The notes: generated by a model from the sequence alone, not told the origin. A stretch of 64,000 nt of DNA from an uncultured Clostridium sp. (GCF_947039605.1 NZ_CAMQZG010000002.1:62001-126000), one strand, 5' to 3'; numbered from the stretch's first letter, positions 48,442-57,409 are shown. Numbers and translations are program-made.

Positions 48442-51400
48442 TTAGATTTTTGACCAAAGTGAAGGAACATTAGATGGCTCCCAACCAATTAATGATGAGT
48501 GAGGTTGAAGACATTTATATTCTACATTTTTGTAGCTTACAACATCACCAATTTTATAACTCACATTTGGTTTCCATGCACTTGATAAATCGGGGTCTGG
48601 AGTTTCTCCACCACCAATATTTACAGTTACAGTTACTTTGTTTGAATTAGTAGAACCATGTTTATTAGTAAGTTTTACATAATAATCATAGCTACCTTTT
48701 TCAGTTTTTGTTAAATCAACTTTTATAGTAGAAGTTGAGATAGCACCTGATTTTATAACTTTACCATTCTCGAATATCTCAAAGCTATCAGCTTTATGAT
48801 TTTCTGGAAGAGTAGCAGTTACAGAATACTTTCCATCTTCACTTACAGAAGTTGAACTTTTCATTGTAGATTTAAGTGGCTTTTCTGGGCTTGGAGGAGT
48901 GATATCACCAATTCCATCACCTGTTAATTTAATATTTTCAGGCTTTTTATCAGTAAGTCCACTTTTAGAAGCACCACCAAAACTTACAGAGCTACCAGCT
49001 GGGATTGAAGAATTCCAAGATTTTGGCTTAACTGAGTATTTACCATCTTTGATAGTCATATCAACATCCCAAGAACCTTGGATATTATCTGCAAAATCAA
49101 AAGTTAATTCCCAGTTTTTAATTTCTGTTGTCCCAGTATTAGAGACAGTCATAACATAGTTAGCACCACTTCCCCAGTCTTGAGTGATTTCAAAATCTAC
49201 TTCATAAGAAGCATCATCTGGATCAATAGGTGGGTCAATAGGTGGATCTATAGGTGGGTCAACAATTTCATCTTTAACAACTGTTACAGTCACTTTATTA
49301 CTTGTACTTTGACCATCTTTATTAGTTAATTTAATATAGTACTCATAAGCACCTACAGGCTTTTTAGTAAAGTCTGTTTCAATAACTTTTTTATCAGAAG
49401 TCACAGGTCCTTTATCTATAACTTTTCCATTTTCAAATAATTCAAAGCTATCAGCATGTGAATTAGCTGTGATAGTTGAAGTTATTTTATAATCTCCTGT
49501 TACTGTTTGAGCAACTGAAGAAGTTATAGAAGGTTTTCTTGGTGGGATTTTATCTGGTTTTGGAGTATCCCCATCAAGTGGTAGTGGATTTTTAAGGTAT
49601 CTTTGAGCCTTAGTTATCCACCAATAATCATCAGCAGGAGGTGAACCTACAGCATCAGTACTAGCACCAACACCAGCTCCAAATAGCATAGAAATTACTC
49701 CAGCATCTTTAGCTTCTTGCATATGATCTCCCCAGGTAATAACATCAGCGTTAGCTGTTATTTTTGGGTCATTAGCTTCACTTTTACCAAAGTAGTCAGT
49801 TCTATTTCCACCACCAGCATCAAAAGTATCTCCAAAGAAGAATGTTGGAGCAGAATCTTCATAGTGTCCAACTTCATTTGATAAAGGAGGGAACTTACCA
49901 TTATTATATGGATTTGGTTCCTGTGAATCATTAAGACGACCTACAGGTAACTGCCATAAAATAACTGGCTGTTCTGTAACTTCGTGTAATGTGTTTGTAT
50001 ATAAAAGATAGTTATCCCATATATCTGCATTCCAAAGCCACTTTGAACTTTTGGGATCCTCAGCAGCACCGCCCTCATAAGCTCCATCAAGACCATATTT
50101 ATCTATAGAGATAAATTCTGTTCCATATGAATTTATTCCAGCAGATTTATAGTAATCAGCAGTGATTTGAGCAGCATTTTTAATATACTCTCTACCAGGC
50201 TCCCAACCTATAAATTCTGTTTTGTGAAGAAGACCTTGAGATGGTATACCAGGTTCTTCATATGACCAGATATTAAACTGCCACCCATTGTAAGCTTGTG
50301 GATAATATTTTTCTACTGTGTAGTTTATAGCTTCAACAAGACCTTTAACATTGTTTTCAAATTGTGGGTCTTTACCTTTTTCAAGAACACCTGAGCTATA
50401 AGCAGCATCAACAAGAGCACTTATTTCATCTGGTTGTTTACCAGATTGTTGCATCATATATCCAAGGAAATCAGGTTCAAATATCATACCAACAGTTTCA
50501 TCACCAGCATATTCAATACAAATATCAAGGAAGAATTTTAAATCTTTAAAGTAAGCTTCCATATAATCTTTGCTATTGATGTGCTCTAAATCTACTAAGT
50601 AATCCTCGGCATCATCAGGAATATTATAATAAACGAAGAAAGGTATCATACCAAGTTTTAAGCTTTCTTTGATATAAGTTTTAGCTCTAGCACCATCTTC
50701 ACTAGTCCATGTTCTCCATCCAGAGAAAGGACCACCATTAATGTAGATATATCTTATATCCATTCTTTTATTAGTATCATCTGAATCAATATCTCTCCAA
50801 AATTCAAGGTCACCCTCTCTATCTTCAGAAACTTGTCCAAGTGATAAGTAATCAGGCATACCAGGAAGTGTCTTATCCTCATTTAGGACTCTAGCACCGA
50901 TATGTCTTGTTTCTCCAGTAGTTTCTTCTGTGATTTTAAGACCTGTTCTACCACCAGAAACACCTTCGATTTTAAGAGTATCACCATTAATAATAGTAGC
51001 ATTTGCAACTGTAGTATTGCTTGAAACAACTGAGAACTTAGGATTCTTTGCATCTACATGAATTAACTTGTATTGTGCAACTCCTTGTTCAATAGTAAAT
51101 TGATTTTGAGTTTGCTCATCATCAATTATATCTATTACTATTTTGCTCATTTCAGTCATTCCGACTTTAAGAGAAATAGTATCACTAGTTGTTTTACCAA
51201 ATTCATTGCTAAACTCCATATAATAGTAATAAGTTCCAGGTAATGATCTACCTGAGATTGGTACTTGTACATGTTGTGGACTTGGAGTTCCATCAACAAG
51301 TTCTCCAGAAGCGATAGGTGTAAAATCATTTTTTATTCCTATTCTTTCATAAAGAGTGTACTTAGTAGCATTATTTCCATAATACATACTAGAACTTATA

Positions 51401-51582
51401 TTGAAATTACCATCAACATCATTACCATATTGGTCGTGTTGAATAGTTGGTTTTCCAGGAGCACCAGATGCTGCCTTTGTATCATTTGCAAGCGCTGTAA
51501 AATTAGGAGTAAGCGCAAGTGCAAACATAGTACAAATTAAGAAGCTAGTAGCTCTTTTGATTTTATTAAACGTTTTATTCAT
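48442..51582 (-). CDS. Secreted multidomain CBM protein, putative GH6-like glycoside hydrolase (paralog B)
   Basis: A 1,046-residue paralog of the protein at 44259-47408, collinear throughout: signal peptide, ChiA-N-like domain, the same central domain (E369 and D371 in FEPDFLG, with NIPD upstream), ChiA-N-like domain, CBM2 (YEVDFEITQDWGSGANYVMT), ChiA-N-like domain and a terminal CBM5/12 (AWKPNVSYKIGDVVSYKN). The central domains share long identical stretches (for example RYIYINGGPFSGWR), while linkers and binding modules differ more. Before CBM2 it has a PPID-repeat linker that paralog A has only once. GGGGGA precedes the ATG. The conserved centre suggests selection for a shared enzymatic or binding role; the diverged ends suggest different surfaces. 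Confidence 0.75.
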   Translation of the reverse strand: MNKTFNKIKRATSFLICTMFALALTPNFTALANDTKAASGAPGKPTIQHDQYGNDVDGNFNISSSMYYGNNATKYTLYERIGIKNDFTPIASGELVDGTPSPQHVQVPISGRSLPGTYYYYMEFSNEFGKTTSDTISLKVGMTEMSKIVIDIIDDEQTQNQFTIEQGVAQYKLIHVDAKNPKFSVVSSNTTVANATIINGDTLKIEGVSGGRTGLKITEETTGETRHIGARVLNEDKTLPGMPDYLSLGQVSEDREGDLEFWRDIDSDDTNKRMDIRYIYINGGPFSGWRTWTSEDGARAKTYIKESLKLGMIPFFVYYNIPDDAEDYLVDLEHINSKDYMEAYFKDLKFFLDICIEYAGDETVGMIFEPDFLGYMMQQSGKQPDEISALVDAAYSSGVLEKGKDPQFENNVKGLVEAINYTVEKYYPQAYNGWQFNIWSYEEPGIPSQGLLHKTEFIGWEPGREYIKNAAQITADYYKSAGINSYGTEFISIDKYGLDGAYEGGAAEDPKSSKWLWNADIWDNYLLYTNTLHEVTEQPVILWQLPVGRLNDSQEPNPYNNGKFPPLSNEVGHYEDSAPTFFFGDTFDAGGGNRTDYFGKSEANDPKITANADVITWGDHMQEAKDAGVISMLFGAGVGASTDAVGSPPADDYWWITKAQRYLKNPLPLDGDTPKPDKIPPRKPSITSSVAQTVTGDYKITSTITANSHADSFELFENGKVIDKGPVTSDKKVIETDFTKKPVGAYEYYIKLTNKDGQSTSNKVTVTVVKDEIVDPPIDPPIDPPIDPDDASYEVDFEITQDWGSGANYVMTVSNTGTTEIKNWELTFDFADNIQGSWDVDMTIKDGKYSVKPKSWNSSIPAGSSVSFGGASKSGLTDKKPENIKLTGDGIGDITPPSPEKPLKSTMKSSTSVSEDGKYSVTATLPENHKADSFEIFENGKVIKSGAISTSTIKVDLTKTEKGSYDYYVKLTNKHGSTNSNKVTVTVNIGGGETPDPDLSSAWKPNVSYKIGDVVSYKNVEYKCLQPHSSLIGWEPSNVPSLWSKI
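49221..49264 (-). repeat. 12-base tandem repeat encoding the PPID linker of paralog B
   Basis: Roughly three and a half copies of a 12-base unit (plus-strand form near GATCAATAGGTG) encode Pro-Pro-Ile-Asp repeats. Such in-frame repeats can change copy number and alter linker length. Confidence 0.85.
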
Positions 51583-51745
51583 AAAAAAATCCCCCTTATA
51601 AAAACATTTACATCCTTATAATCTCATTAATGACAAAAAAAGTAAAATAAAACCATGAAACAAATTATGACAGGATGATAGGCGGGTTTACAAGATAAAG
51701 TTAAGTTAACTTAATAAAGGATTAAAGGTGAATTTTGCTAAAGAT

Positions 51746-51774
51746 TTGACAGATTTTATATTTTAAAATATTAT
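51746..51774 (+). promoter_or_regulatory. Promoter of the thiamin operon
   Basis: TTGACA (51746-51751), 17 bases, TATTAT (51769-51774); transcription would begin about 10-15 bases before the TPP riboswitch. Confidence 0.8.
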
Positions 51775-51795
51775 AAGAGTATAAATGAATATTGC

Positions 51796-51892
51796 TAGGG
51801 GCGCCTTATGGCTGAGAAATTCTAATTATTGAATTGACCCTTGAACCTGATTTGGTTAATACCAGCGTAGGAAAGCATTAAAATTTAAAAAA
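51796..51892 (+). ncRNA. TPP riboswitch (THI element)
   Basis: The THI-box landmarks are present in order: GGGGCGCC, GGCTGAGA, GACCCTTGAACCTGAT and GGTTAATACCAGCGTAGGAAA. The aptamer is followed by a strong hairpin-T-run, so control should be by transcription termination when TPP is plentiful. It governs thiD-thiM-tenA-thiE. Confidence 0.97.
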
Positions 51893-51943
51893 ATCTTATA
51901 ACTAAGTACTTTCAACATAGTTATAATTTCTATTGTTAAGTTT

Positions 51944-51978
51944 AACACTATCCTTTAATTAGGATAGTGTTTTTTTTA
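51944..51978 (+). terminator. Regulated terminator of the TPP riboswitch
   Basis: AACACTATCCT pairs perfectly with AGGATAGTGTT around a six-base loop, followed by a run of T. It lies between the aptamer and thiD, so it is the expression platform. Confidence 0.92.
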
Positions 51979-52039
51979 TATAAAATTAAAAGATAATTAA
52001 ATGGCATAGCTAATTTAATATTTAGGGGAGTGTGTAAAA

Positions 52040-52843
52040 ATGATAGATACTTACAAAATACCAACACTTACAATAGCAGGTTCTGATTGCTCTGGTGGGG
52101 CAGGAATACAGGCAGATTTAAAAAGTTTTAGTGCTAATAAAACTTATGGAATGAGTGTTATAACTGCAATTACAGCTCAAAATACTATGGGAGTTTTTGA
52201 TGTTGCAGAAATAGATGTTGAAATGATTAAATCACAAATAAAATCAATATTTGAGGATATAGTACCAGAGGCTACAAAGATAGGAATGGTTTCTAGTGAG
52301 GTTATCATAAAAGAAATTGCTAGAAGTTTAGAATTTTATAAGGTTAAAAATTTAGTTGTTGACCCAGTTATGATTTCAAAAAGTGGTTTTTCTCTTTTAA
52401 AGCCAGAGGCTAAAAAGGCTTTAAAAGAATATTTAGTTCCACTTGCATATGTGATAACTCCAAATGTGCCAGAGGCAGAGGAACTTACAGATATGAAGAT
52501 TGAAACTTTAGAAGATATGAAAGTTGCGGGAGAGAAGATATTAAAACTTGGAGCAAAGTATGTGTTAGTTAAGGGTGGACATCTTGAGGGTGATTCAATA
52601 GATTTATTAATTGGTGAGGGAGTAGAAGAATACTTCCCAGCTAAAAGACTTGATAGAAAAAATACTCATGGGACAGGCTGTACATTATCAGCTACTATTT
52701 GTTCTAATTTAGCTAAGGGACAAGATATAAAAGAGGCTATTAAAAATGCTAAGATTTATATTACAGAGGCAATTGCAAATAGTTTTGATATAGGAAATGG
52801 GATAGGACCAGTGCATCATTTTTACAATGTTAAGTTTAAATAA
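52040..52843 (+). CDS. thiD: Hydroxymethylpyrimidine/phosphomethylpyrimidine kinase ThiD
   Basis: A 267-residue ribokinase-fold enzyme that phosphorylates HMP and HMP-phosphate. TIAGSDCSGGAGIQADLKSF, VVDPVMISKSGF, VITPNVPEAEEL, VLVKGGH and the anion-hole/catalytic block NTHGTGCTLSA are all canonical. Its start follows AGGGGAG. It is first in the riboswitch-controlled operon and supplies the pyrimidine half of thiamin. Because thiC is not in this operon, HMP probably comes from salvage, through TenA, rather than from AIR here. Confidence 0.97.
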   Translation: MIDTYKIPTLTIAGSDCSGGAGIQADLKSFSANKTYGMSVITAITAQNTMGVFDVAEIDVEMIKSQIKSIFEDIVPEATKIGMVSSEVIIKEIARSLEFYKVKNLVVDPVMISKSGFSLLKPEAKKALKEYLVPLAYVITPNVPEAEELTDMKIETLEDMKVAGEKILKLGAKYVLVKGGHLEGDSIDLLIGEGVEEYFPAKRLDRKNTHGTGCTLSATICSNLAKGQDIKEAIKNAKIYITEAIANSFDIGNGIGPVHHFYNVKFK

Positions 52844-52860
52844 GTAAGGGGAGATATAAT

Positions 52861-53643
52861 ATGTTTAGTTTAATTAGTGAAGTTAAAAATAAAACACCTT
52901 TAGTAGTTCAGTTTACTAATGAAGTTACAATAAATGATTGTGCAAATGTTACTCTTGCTATAGGGGCTAGTCCTATAATGTCATCATACTTAGAGGATGT
53001 TGAGGATATAGTTAAAATAGCGAGTAGTATTGTTATAAATATAGGAACTATAAATAGAGAATCAGAGAAAGTCTTTAAAGAGGTGGCAAGGTTTGCAAAG
53101 ATTTATAATAAGAAAATTGTTTTAGACCCTGTAGGAGTTTTTGCCAGTCCTAAAAGATTTGCATATGTAAAAGAACTTTTAGAAATTAATAATTTTACTG
53201 TTATTAAGGGGAATCTTGCAGAGATAAAAGCTATTGGAGGAATGGAGTCGAGGGGGCAAGGTGTAGATTCTTTAGATAATGATATTAATATAGAAGAGAT
53301 TAAAAAATTAAGTAAAAAACTTAATACTATTTTAGCCATTACAGGTAAGGATGATTATATTACTGATGGAGAAAGAGTTATTAAAATAAGTAATGGAACT
53401 ACAAAACTTAAATGTGTTAGTGGGACAGGCTGTATGAGTGCTAGTCTTATAGCATCTTATCTTGGGGCTTGTGAAAATGATTTAGAGGCTACTACTATGG
53501 GGATTTTAACTATGTCACTTTCAGGAGAACTTGCAGATGAAAAAAATCAAGGTATAGGAAGTTTTAAAGTTGCATTAATGGATGAAATATATTTACTTAC
53601 AGAATCTAAAATAAAAAATTCTGTAAGGATTGAAGGGATGTAA
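52861..53643 (+). CDS. thiM: Hydroxyethylthiazole kinase ThiM
   Basis: A 260-residue kinase for the salvaged thiazole moiety. PLVVQFTNEVTINDCANVTLAIGASPIM is the family opening (usually TN-V-x-N-x-AN), with VLDPVG, VIKGNLAEI, ITGKDDYI and the catalytic VSGTGCMSASLIA. GGGGAG precedes the ATG. Its last codons overlap the binding site of tenA, so the two are coupled. Together with ThiD, ThiE and TenA it makes a salvage route. Confidence 0.96.
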   Translation: MFSLISEVKNKTPLVVQFTNEVTINDCANVTLAIGASPIMSSYLEDVEDIVKIASSIVINIGTINRESEKVFKEVARFAKIYNKKIVLDPVGVFASPKRFAYVKELLEINNFTVIKGNLAEIKAIGGMESRGQGVDSLDNDINIEEIKKLSKKLNTILAITGKDDYITDGERVIKISNGTTKLKCVSGTGCMSASLIASYLGACENDLEATTMGILTMSLSGELADEKNQGIGSFKVALMDEIYLLTESKIKNSVRIEGM

Positions 53644-53647
53644 TAAA

Positions 53648-54352
53648 ATGAATTTTACAGATAGATTATTTGAAGGATCAAAAGAAATTTGGATGGGATA
53701 TATAGAGCATCCATTTATACAAGGAATTATAGATGGGAGTTTAGAAAAAGAGAAGTTTGAGAGATATTTAGTTCAGGATTATTTATATTTAAAAGAGTAT
53801 GCAAAAGTTTTTGCTATGGGAGTAGTAAAAGCTGAAACTATGGAGGAAATGAAGTTCTTTTATAATTCTGTAAAGGGAACTATGGAGGATGAAAATGAGC
53901 TTCATATTAGAATTTTAAAAGAGAATGGTTATAAGATAGAAGATGTAGAAAAGATGAAAGAATATCTTGATAATACAAGTTATACATCTTATATGAATGC
54001 TATTGCTAGTAAAGATGGAATTAAAGAGATAGCAGCAGCAATTCTTCCTTGTACTTGGAGCTATAATTTTATAGGTAAATATATTATAGAGAATCATAGT
54101 GATAAGATAAATGGGAATCCATATAAAGAGTGGATTGAATTATATGGTGATGCAGGATTTACAGAGTTTACTGATAAGTGGATAGATTATACTAATAAAC
54201 TTTGTAATGATATTTCAGAAGAGGACAAGTTAAATCTTATAAATATTTTTGTGAATTGTAGTATATATGAAATGAAATTCTGGGATATGGCATATGGGGA
54301 GGTTAATAAAGATGAATTACTTAGAGAAAATGAAATTATATCTTGTAACTGA
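53648..54352 (+). CDS. tenA: Thiaminase II / aminopyrimidine aminohydrolase TenA
   Basis: A 234-residue all-helical enzyme that hydrolyses aminopyrimidine products of thiamin breakdown to HMP. The nucleophilic Cys lies in AAAILPCTWSYNFIG; FERYLVQDYLYLKEYAKVFA and IELYGDAGF are family blocks. A TTG at 53630 could open the frame, but GAAGGGATG eight bases upstream selects ATG 53648, which gives MNFTDRLFEGSKEIW. It is coupled to thiM at the front and overlaps thiE by 41 bases at the back. Its presence marks recycling of degraded thiamin. Confidence 0.95.
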   Translation: MNFTDRLFEGSKEIWMGYIEHPFIQGIIDGSLEKEKFERYLVQDYLYLKEYAKVFAMGVVKAETMEEMKFFYNSVKGTMEDENELHIRILKENGYKIEDVEKMKEYLDNTSYTSYMNAIASKDGIKEIAAAILPCTWSYNFIGKYIIENHSDKINGNPYKEWIELYGDAGFTEFTDKWIDYTNKLCNDISEEDKLNLINIFVNCSIYEMKFWDMAYGEVNKDELLRENEIISCN

Positions 54353-54938
54353 TTCTGATATTTTAAAAGATAGAGATTTTTATTTTGAGATAGAAGAAGC
54401 TTTAAAAGCAGGTGTTAAATGCATTCAGCTTAGAGAGAAAAATCTTTGTGGAAAAGAATTTTTAGAAAAAGCTAAAAAGCTTAGAGAAATTACAGATAAG
54501 TATGAAGCATTGCTTATAATAAATGATAGAGTCGATATTGCAATTTTATGTGATGCAGATGGGGTGCATGTGGGACAAAGTGATATTCCTTTAAGTGATG
54601 TTAGAAAACTTGTTGGCGATAATATGATTATAGGAGTTTCAACAAATACTGTAGAACTTGCAAAGGAAGCAAAAAAGAATGGTGCAGATTATATAGGTGT
54701 TGGTGCAGTATTTCCAACTAGTACAAAAAAAGATGCAAAAGATGTTGGGATAGAACTTTTAGAAGAGATAGTAAAAAGGGTAGAGTATATCCCAATAGTT
54801 GCTATAGGTGGGATAAAATTATCTAATTTGGAGATGATAAAGCATATAGATATTACAGGATATGCAGTAATATCGGATATTTTAGGGAATGAAAATATTT
54901 TTTCTAAGTGCAAAGAGTGGCTTAATAGTGTAAATTAA
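54312..54938 (+). CDS. thiE: Thiamin-phosphate synthase ThiE
   Basis: A 208-residue TIM-barrel enzyme joining HMP-PP and thiazole phosphate. KCIQLREKN, LIINDRVDIA, DADGVHVGQSD, IIGVSTN, YIGVGAVFPTSTK and VAIGGI are all family blocks. The frame is open from ATG 54294 inside tenA, but GGGGAGG (54296-54302) nine bases before ATG 54312 fixes the start there. It is the last gene of the TPP-riboswitch operon. Confidence 0.96.
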   Translation: MNYLEKMKLYLVTDSDILKDRDFYFEIEEALKAGVKCIQLREKNLCGKEFLEKAKKLREITDKYEALLIINDRVDIAILCDADGVHVGQSDIPLSDVRKLVGDNMIIGVSTNTVELAKEAKKNGADYIGVGAVFPTSTKKDAKDVGIELLEEIVKRVEYIPIVAIGGIKLSNLEMIKHIDITGYAVISDILGNENIFSKCKEWLNSVN

Positions 54939-54958
54939 GGTAAAATAATAGATAAGTT

Positions 54959-54993
54959 ATTCAGCTAGGGTTTTTACCTTAGCTGATATTTTA
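54959..54993 (+). terminator. Terminator after thiE
   Basis: TCAGCTAGGGT pairs with ACCTTAGCTGA around a short T loop, then TATTTTAT; the T-run is imperfect. Confidence 0.65.
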
Positions 54994-55083
54994 TGCTTAT
55001 TACGTCGCTTAGTTTACATGGATAATTTCATATAGTATACTAATAAAATGACATTTCTAAGTTGAAAAAGGGAGGGTCAGAAT

Positions 55084-55425
55084 ATGGAAAACAATAATCA
55101 AGAAAACAAAGAAGTAGAGATAGAAAAGATTTTAGAAACAGACAAAGGAACTATGGTAGAAAAAACAGAAATTAAGGTCTCAAAAGAGCCTGTAAAAGGA
55201 TTTTTCTCAAGATTAATGACTGGAGTTATAGACCAATGTATCGTAATTGGTTCATCACTTATAGCATTATTAATTATGGATGGAATTTATAAGTTATTAG
55301 GTTATTATATAGTAGATAGAGTACCAGTATTCTTTATACTTTATGTAGCAGCTAACATAATATATCCATTAATTATGCAAGGAACAAGATTTAGAGCAAC
55401 ATTTGGAAATAGATTATTTAGATAA
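55084..55425 (+). CDS. RDD-like small membrane protein
   Basis: A 113-residue protein: an acidic cytosolic N-terminus (about 40 residues), then [23 protein letters not shown], whose Arg and Asp match the first helix of RDD-family proteins, and a second helix near 82-98. It ends [13 protein letters not shown], corresponding to the start of the RDD second motif, so it is shorter than most RDD proteins. AGGGAGGG precedes the ATG. The transported or bound substrate of the family is generally unknown. It is 24 bases upstream of the methyltransferase gene and may share its transcript. Confidence 0.65.
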   Translation: MENNNQENKEVEIEKILETDKGTMVEKTEIKVSKEPVKGFFSRLMTGVIDQCIVIGSSLIALLIMDGIYKLLGYYIVDRVPVFFILYVAANIIYPLIMQGTRFRATFGNRLFR

Positions 55426-55448
55426 GACATGCATTTAGAGGTGAAAGA

Positions 55449-56813
55449 ATGAAAAAAGGTAAACAAGTAGAAATTACTATTGAAGATATAGACTTCCCAG
55501 CAAAAGGTTTTGCCATGGTTGATGGTTTAAAGGTTTATGCTAAAAATACATTTCCAGGACAAAAAGTTTCAGGAACTGTAAGTAAAAAAAGAAAAGATTA
55601 TGTGGAAATAAAGGTTAGAGAAGTTGTTGAAAGAGCTCCTTATGAAATAGAGCCAACATGTGACCATTATGGTATTTCAGGTGGATGTCTGCAACAGGTT
55701 ATCCCTTATGAAAAGCAGTTAGAATTTAAAACTGATGAAGTTAAAAAACTTTTCACAGAAGCTAATAGAAGTACAGGTGAGTTCCTTGGTATAGAAGGCA
55801 GTCCAACAATCAATCATTACAGAAACAAGATGGAATATTCATTTGGTGATGAATCAAAAGGTGGAGATTTAAATCTTGGAATGCATATGGTTGGTAAAAG
55901 ATTTGGAATAGTTAATATAGCAGAGTGTTGCTTAACTGATGATGATTTTGCTAAAATTTCAAGAGCTACTCTTGAATACTTTAGAAAGGCAGGACTTTCA
56001 TATTATAGAGTTATGGCAAGAACAGGATTCCTAAGACACCTTGTTGTAAGAAAAGCTCAAATAACAGGCGAAATAATGGTTAACCTTGTTACTACAACTC
56101 AAGTAGAGTTTGATTTAACAGAGTATACAAAGATAATCCAAGGATTAGAATTTGATGGTGTTCTTAAATCAGTACTACATACAGAGAATGATTCATTATC
56201 AGATACAGTTTCATCAGATAAAGTTAATATTTTATTTGGTGAGGATTATATCACAGAAGAACTTTTAGGCTTAAAGTTTAAAATTTATCCATTAGCATTC
56301 TTCCAAACAAACTCACTAGGGGCTGAAAAGCTTTATAGCCTTGTAAGAGATTTTATGGGTGATGCTGATAATAAAGAAGTATTTGACCTTTACTGTGGAA
56401 CAGGTACTATTGGTCAAATTGCAGCAGGGAAAGCATCAAAAGTTACTGGAGTTGAGCTTATAGAAGAGGCAGTAGTTGCTGCTAATGAAAATGCTAAACT
56501 TAATGGACTTGATAACTGTACTTTCATAGCTGGAGATGTAGCAGAGGTTATAAAGACTATGACTGGAAACCCAGATATCATAATTCTTGACCCACCAAGA
56601 AGTGGAGTTCACCCAAAAGCTATGGAGTATGTAATCAAATTTAAAGCAAAACAAATTATCTATGTTTCATGTAATCCTAAGACATTAGTAGATGACTTAG
56701 CATCACTTGAAATGGGTGGATATGAAATAGAGAAAACTTTACTTATGGATATGTTCCCACATACTCCACACGTTGAGACTATTGTTAAGCTTAACAAAGT
56801 AAGAGAGTTTTAG
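55449..56813 (+). CDS. 23S rRNA (uracil-5)-methyltransferase, RlmD/TrmA type
   Basis: A 454-residue class of m5U methyltransferase. An N-terminal TRAM domain (about 5-60) is followed by the iron-sulfur region, then the Rossmann methyltransferase with [15 protein letters not shown] (SAM site), [11 protein letters not shown] and the catalytic Cys in YVSCNPKTL. The usual cluster motif C-x5-C-G-G-C reads [10 protein letters not shown], that is, the second Cys is Ser; a CC pair later (AECCLTDDD) would fit the fourth position. Whether a cluster is still bound is open. The target could be one or both of the U747/U1939-type sites of 23S rRNA. Confidence 0.92.
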   Translation: MKKGKQVEITIEDIDFPAKGFAMVDGLKVYAKNTFPGQKVSGTVSKKRKDYVEIKVREVVERAPYEIEPTCDHYGISGGCLQQVIPYEKQLEFKTDEVKKLFTEANRSTGEFLGIEGSPTINHYRNKMEYSFGDESKGGDLNLGMHMVGKRFGIVNIAECCLTDDDFAKISRATLEYFRKAGLSYYRVMARTGFLRHLVVRKAQITGEIMVNLVTTTQVEFDLTEYTKIIQGLEFDGVLKSVLHTENDSLSDTVSSDKVNILFGEDYITEELLGLKFKIYPLAFFQTNSLGAEKLYSLVRDFMGDADNKEVFDLYCGTGTIGQIAAGKASKVTGVELIEEAVVAANENAKLNGLDNCTFIAGDVAEVIKTMTGNPDIIILDPPRSGVHPKAMEYVIKFKAKQIIYVSCNPKTLVDDLASLEMGGYEIEKTLLMDMFPHTPHVETIVKLNKVREF

Positions 56814-56817
56814 TTAG

Positions 56818-56852
56818 AAAGATAGCATCAGTTTGGGTGCTATCTTTTTTTT
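56818..56852 (+). terminator. Terminator after the rRNA methyltransferase gene
   Basis: AAAGATAGCATC pairs with GGGTGCTATCTTT, followed by a T-run. Confidence 0.9.
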
Positions 56853-56908
56853 ATAAGAAAAATAAGTTACAATATTAGTAAAATAGATAGTGATATGGAG
56901 TAGTTTTT

Positions 56909-57076
56909 ATGGGTGAAGAAGACTATAATAGAATCATAAATTATGCGAAAAATACTTTTAAAAAAGAACTTTTAGAAAAAATAACAAAATTTAAATATAA
57001 AGATTTAGATGGATATCAAGTTATAGAAGCATATATAAGGGGGGATTATGAGAGAGTTAATATTATTTATATGTGA
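56909..57076 (+). CDS. 55-codon ORF upstream of the SdpI-like gene
   Basis: ATG 56909 to TGA 57076 encodes a charged 55-residue peptide (MGEEDYNRIINYAKNTFKKE at the start) with no membrane segment. GGAG stands eight bases upstream. Its end overlaps the start of the SdpI-like gene by 29 bases, and that gene's GGGGGG binding site lies inside it, so translation may be coupled. I do not recognise the sequence. Confidence 0.5.
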   Translation: MGEEDYNRIINYAKNTFKKELLEKITKFKYKDLDGYQVIEAYIRGDYERVNIIYM

Positions 57077-57409
57077 GGCAATAAGTGTTTTTTTAATACC
57101 AATTATACTGTTGGTATTTACAAAGGCAAGTGGAAAAAGACTTTCTAAATATAATTCGGGAGTAGGTTATTGTACTCCGTATGCAAAAAAATCAATAGAA
57201 ATTTGGGGCTTTGCACAGAGGTTAGGACCAAGAATAATGATACAATGTGCTGAAATTTCATTTGTGATAATTGTAGTATTGCAGATAGAGAGGTAGAAGG
57301 TATTAATTTAATATGCATGAATATTTGGATGGTGATACTTCCTATGTATTTTGTTATTATGGAACTCAAGTTAAGAAAAGAATTTAAAGGTAAAATTGAA
57401 AAAAATTAA
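57048..57409 (+). pseudogene. SdpI-family small membrane protein, apparently frameshifted
   Basis: The frame from ATG 57048 gives a first membrane helix, then the SdpI-like motif NSGVGYCTPYAKKSIEIWGFAQRLGP and part of a second helix before TAG at 57294-57296, 82 residues in all. (In SdpI the motif is GYRT...W.) Reading continues in the -1 frame without a stop from before 57281 to TAA 57409, giving VEGINLICMNIWMVILPMY and a basic tail, the third helix expected for the family. One base change near 57265-57290 would restore a protein of about 120 residues. It could be a broken gene, a sequence error or, less likely, programmed shifting. SdpI confers immunity to the toxin SdpC in Bacillus. Confidence 0.55.

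Noticed and set aside
57048..57110. Read-through of the TGA at 57074 as another selenocysteine codon
   Set aside because: No SECIS-like hairpin follows and the extended frame has no meaning; the SdpI-like frame covers the same bases.
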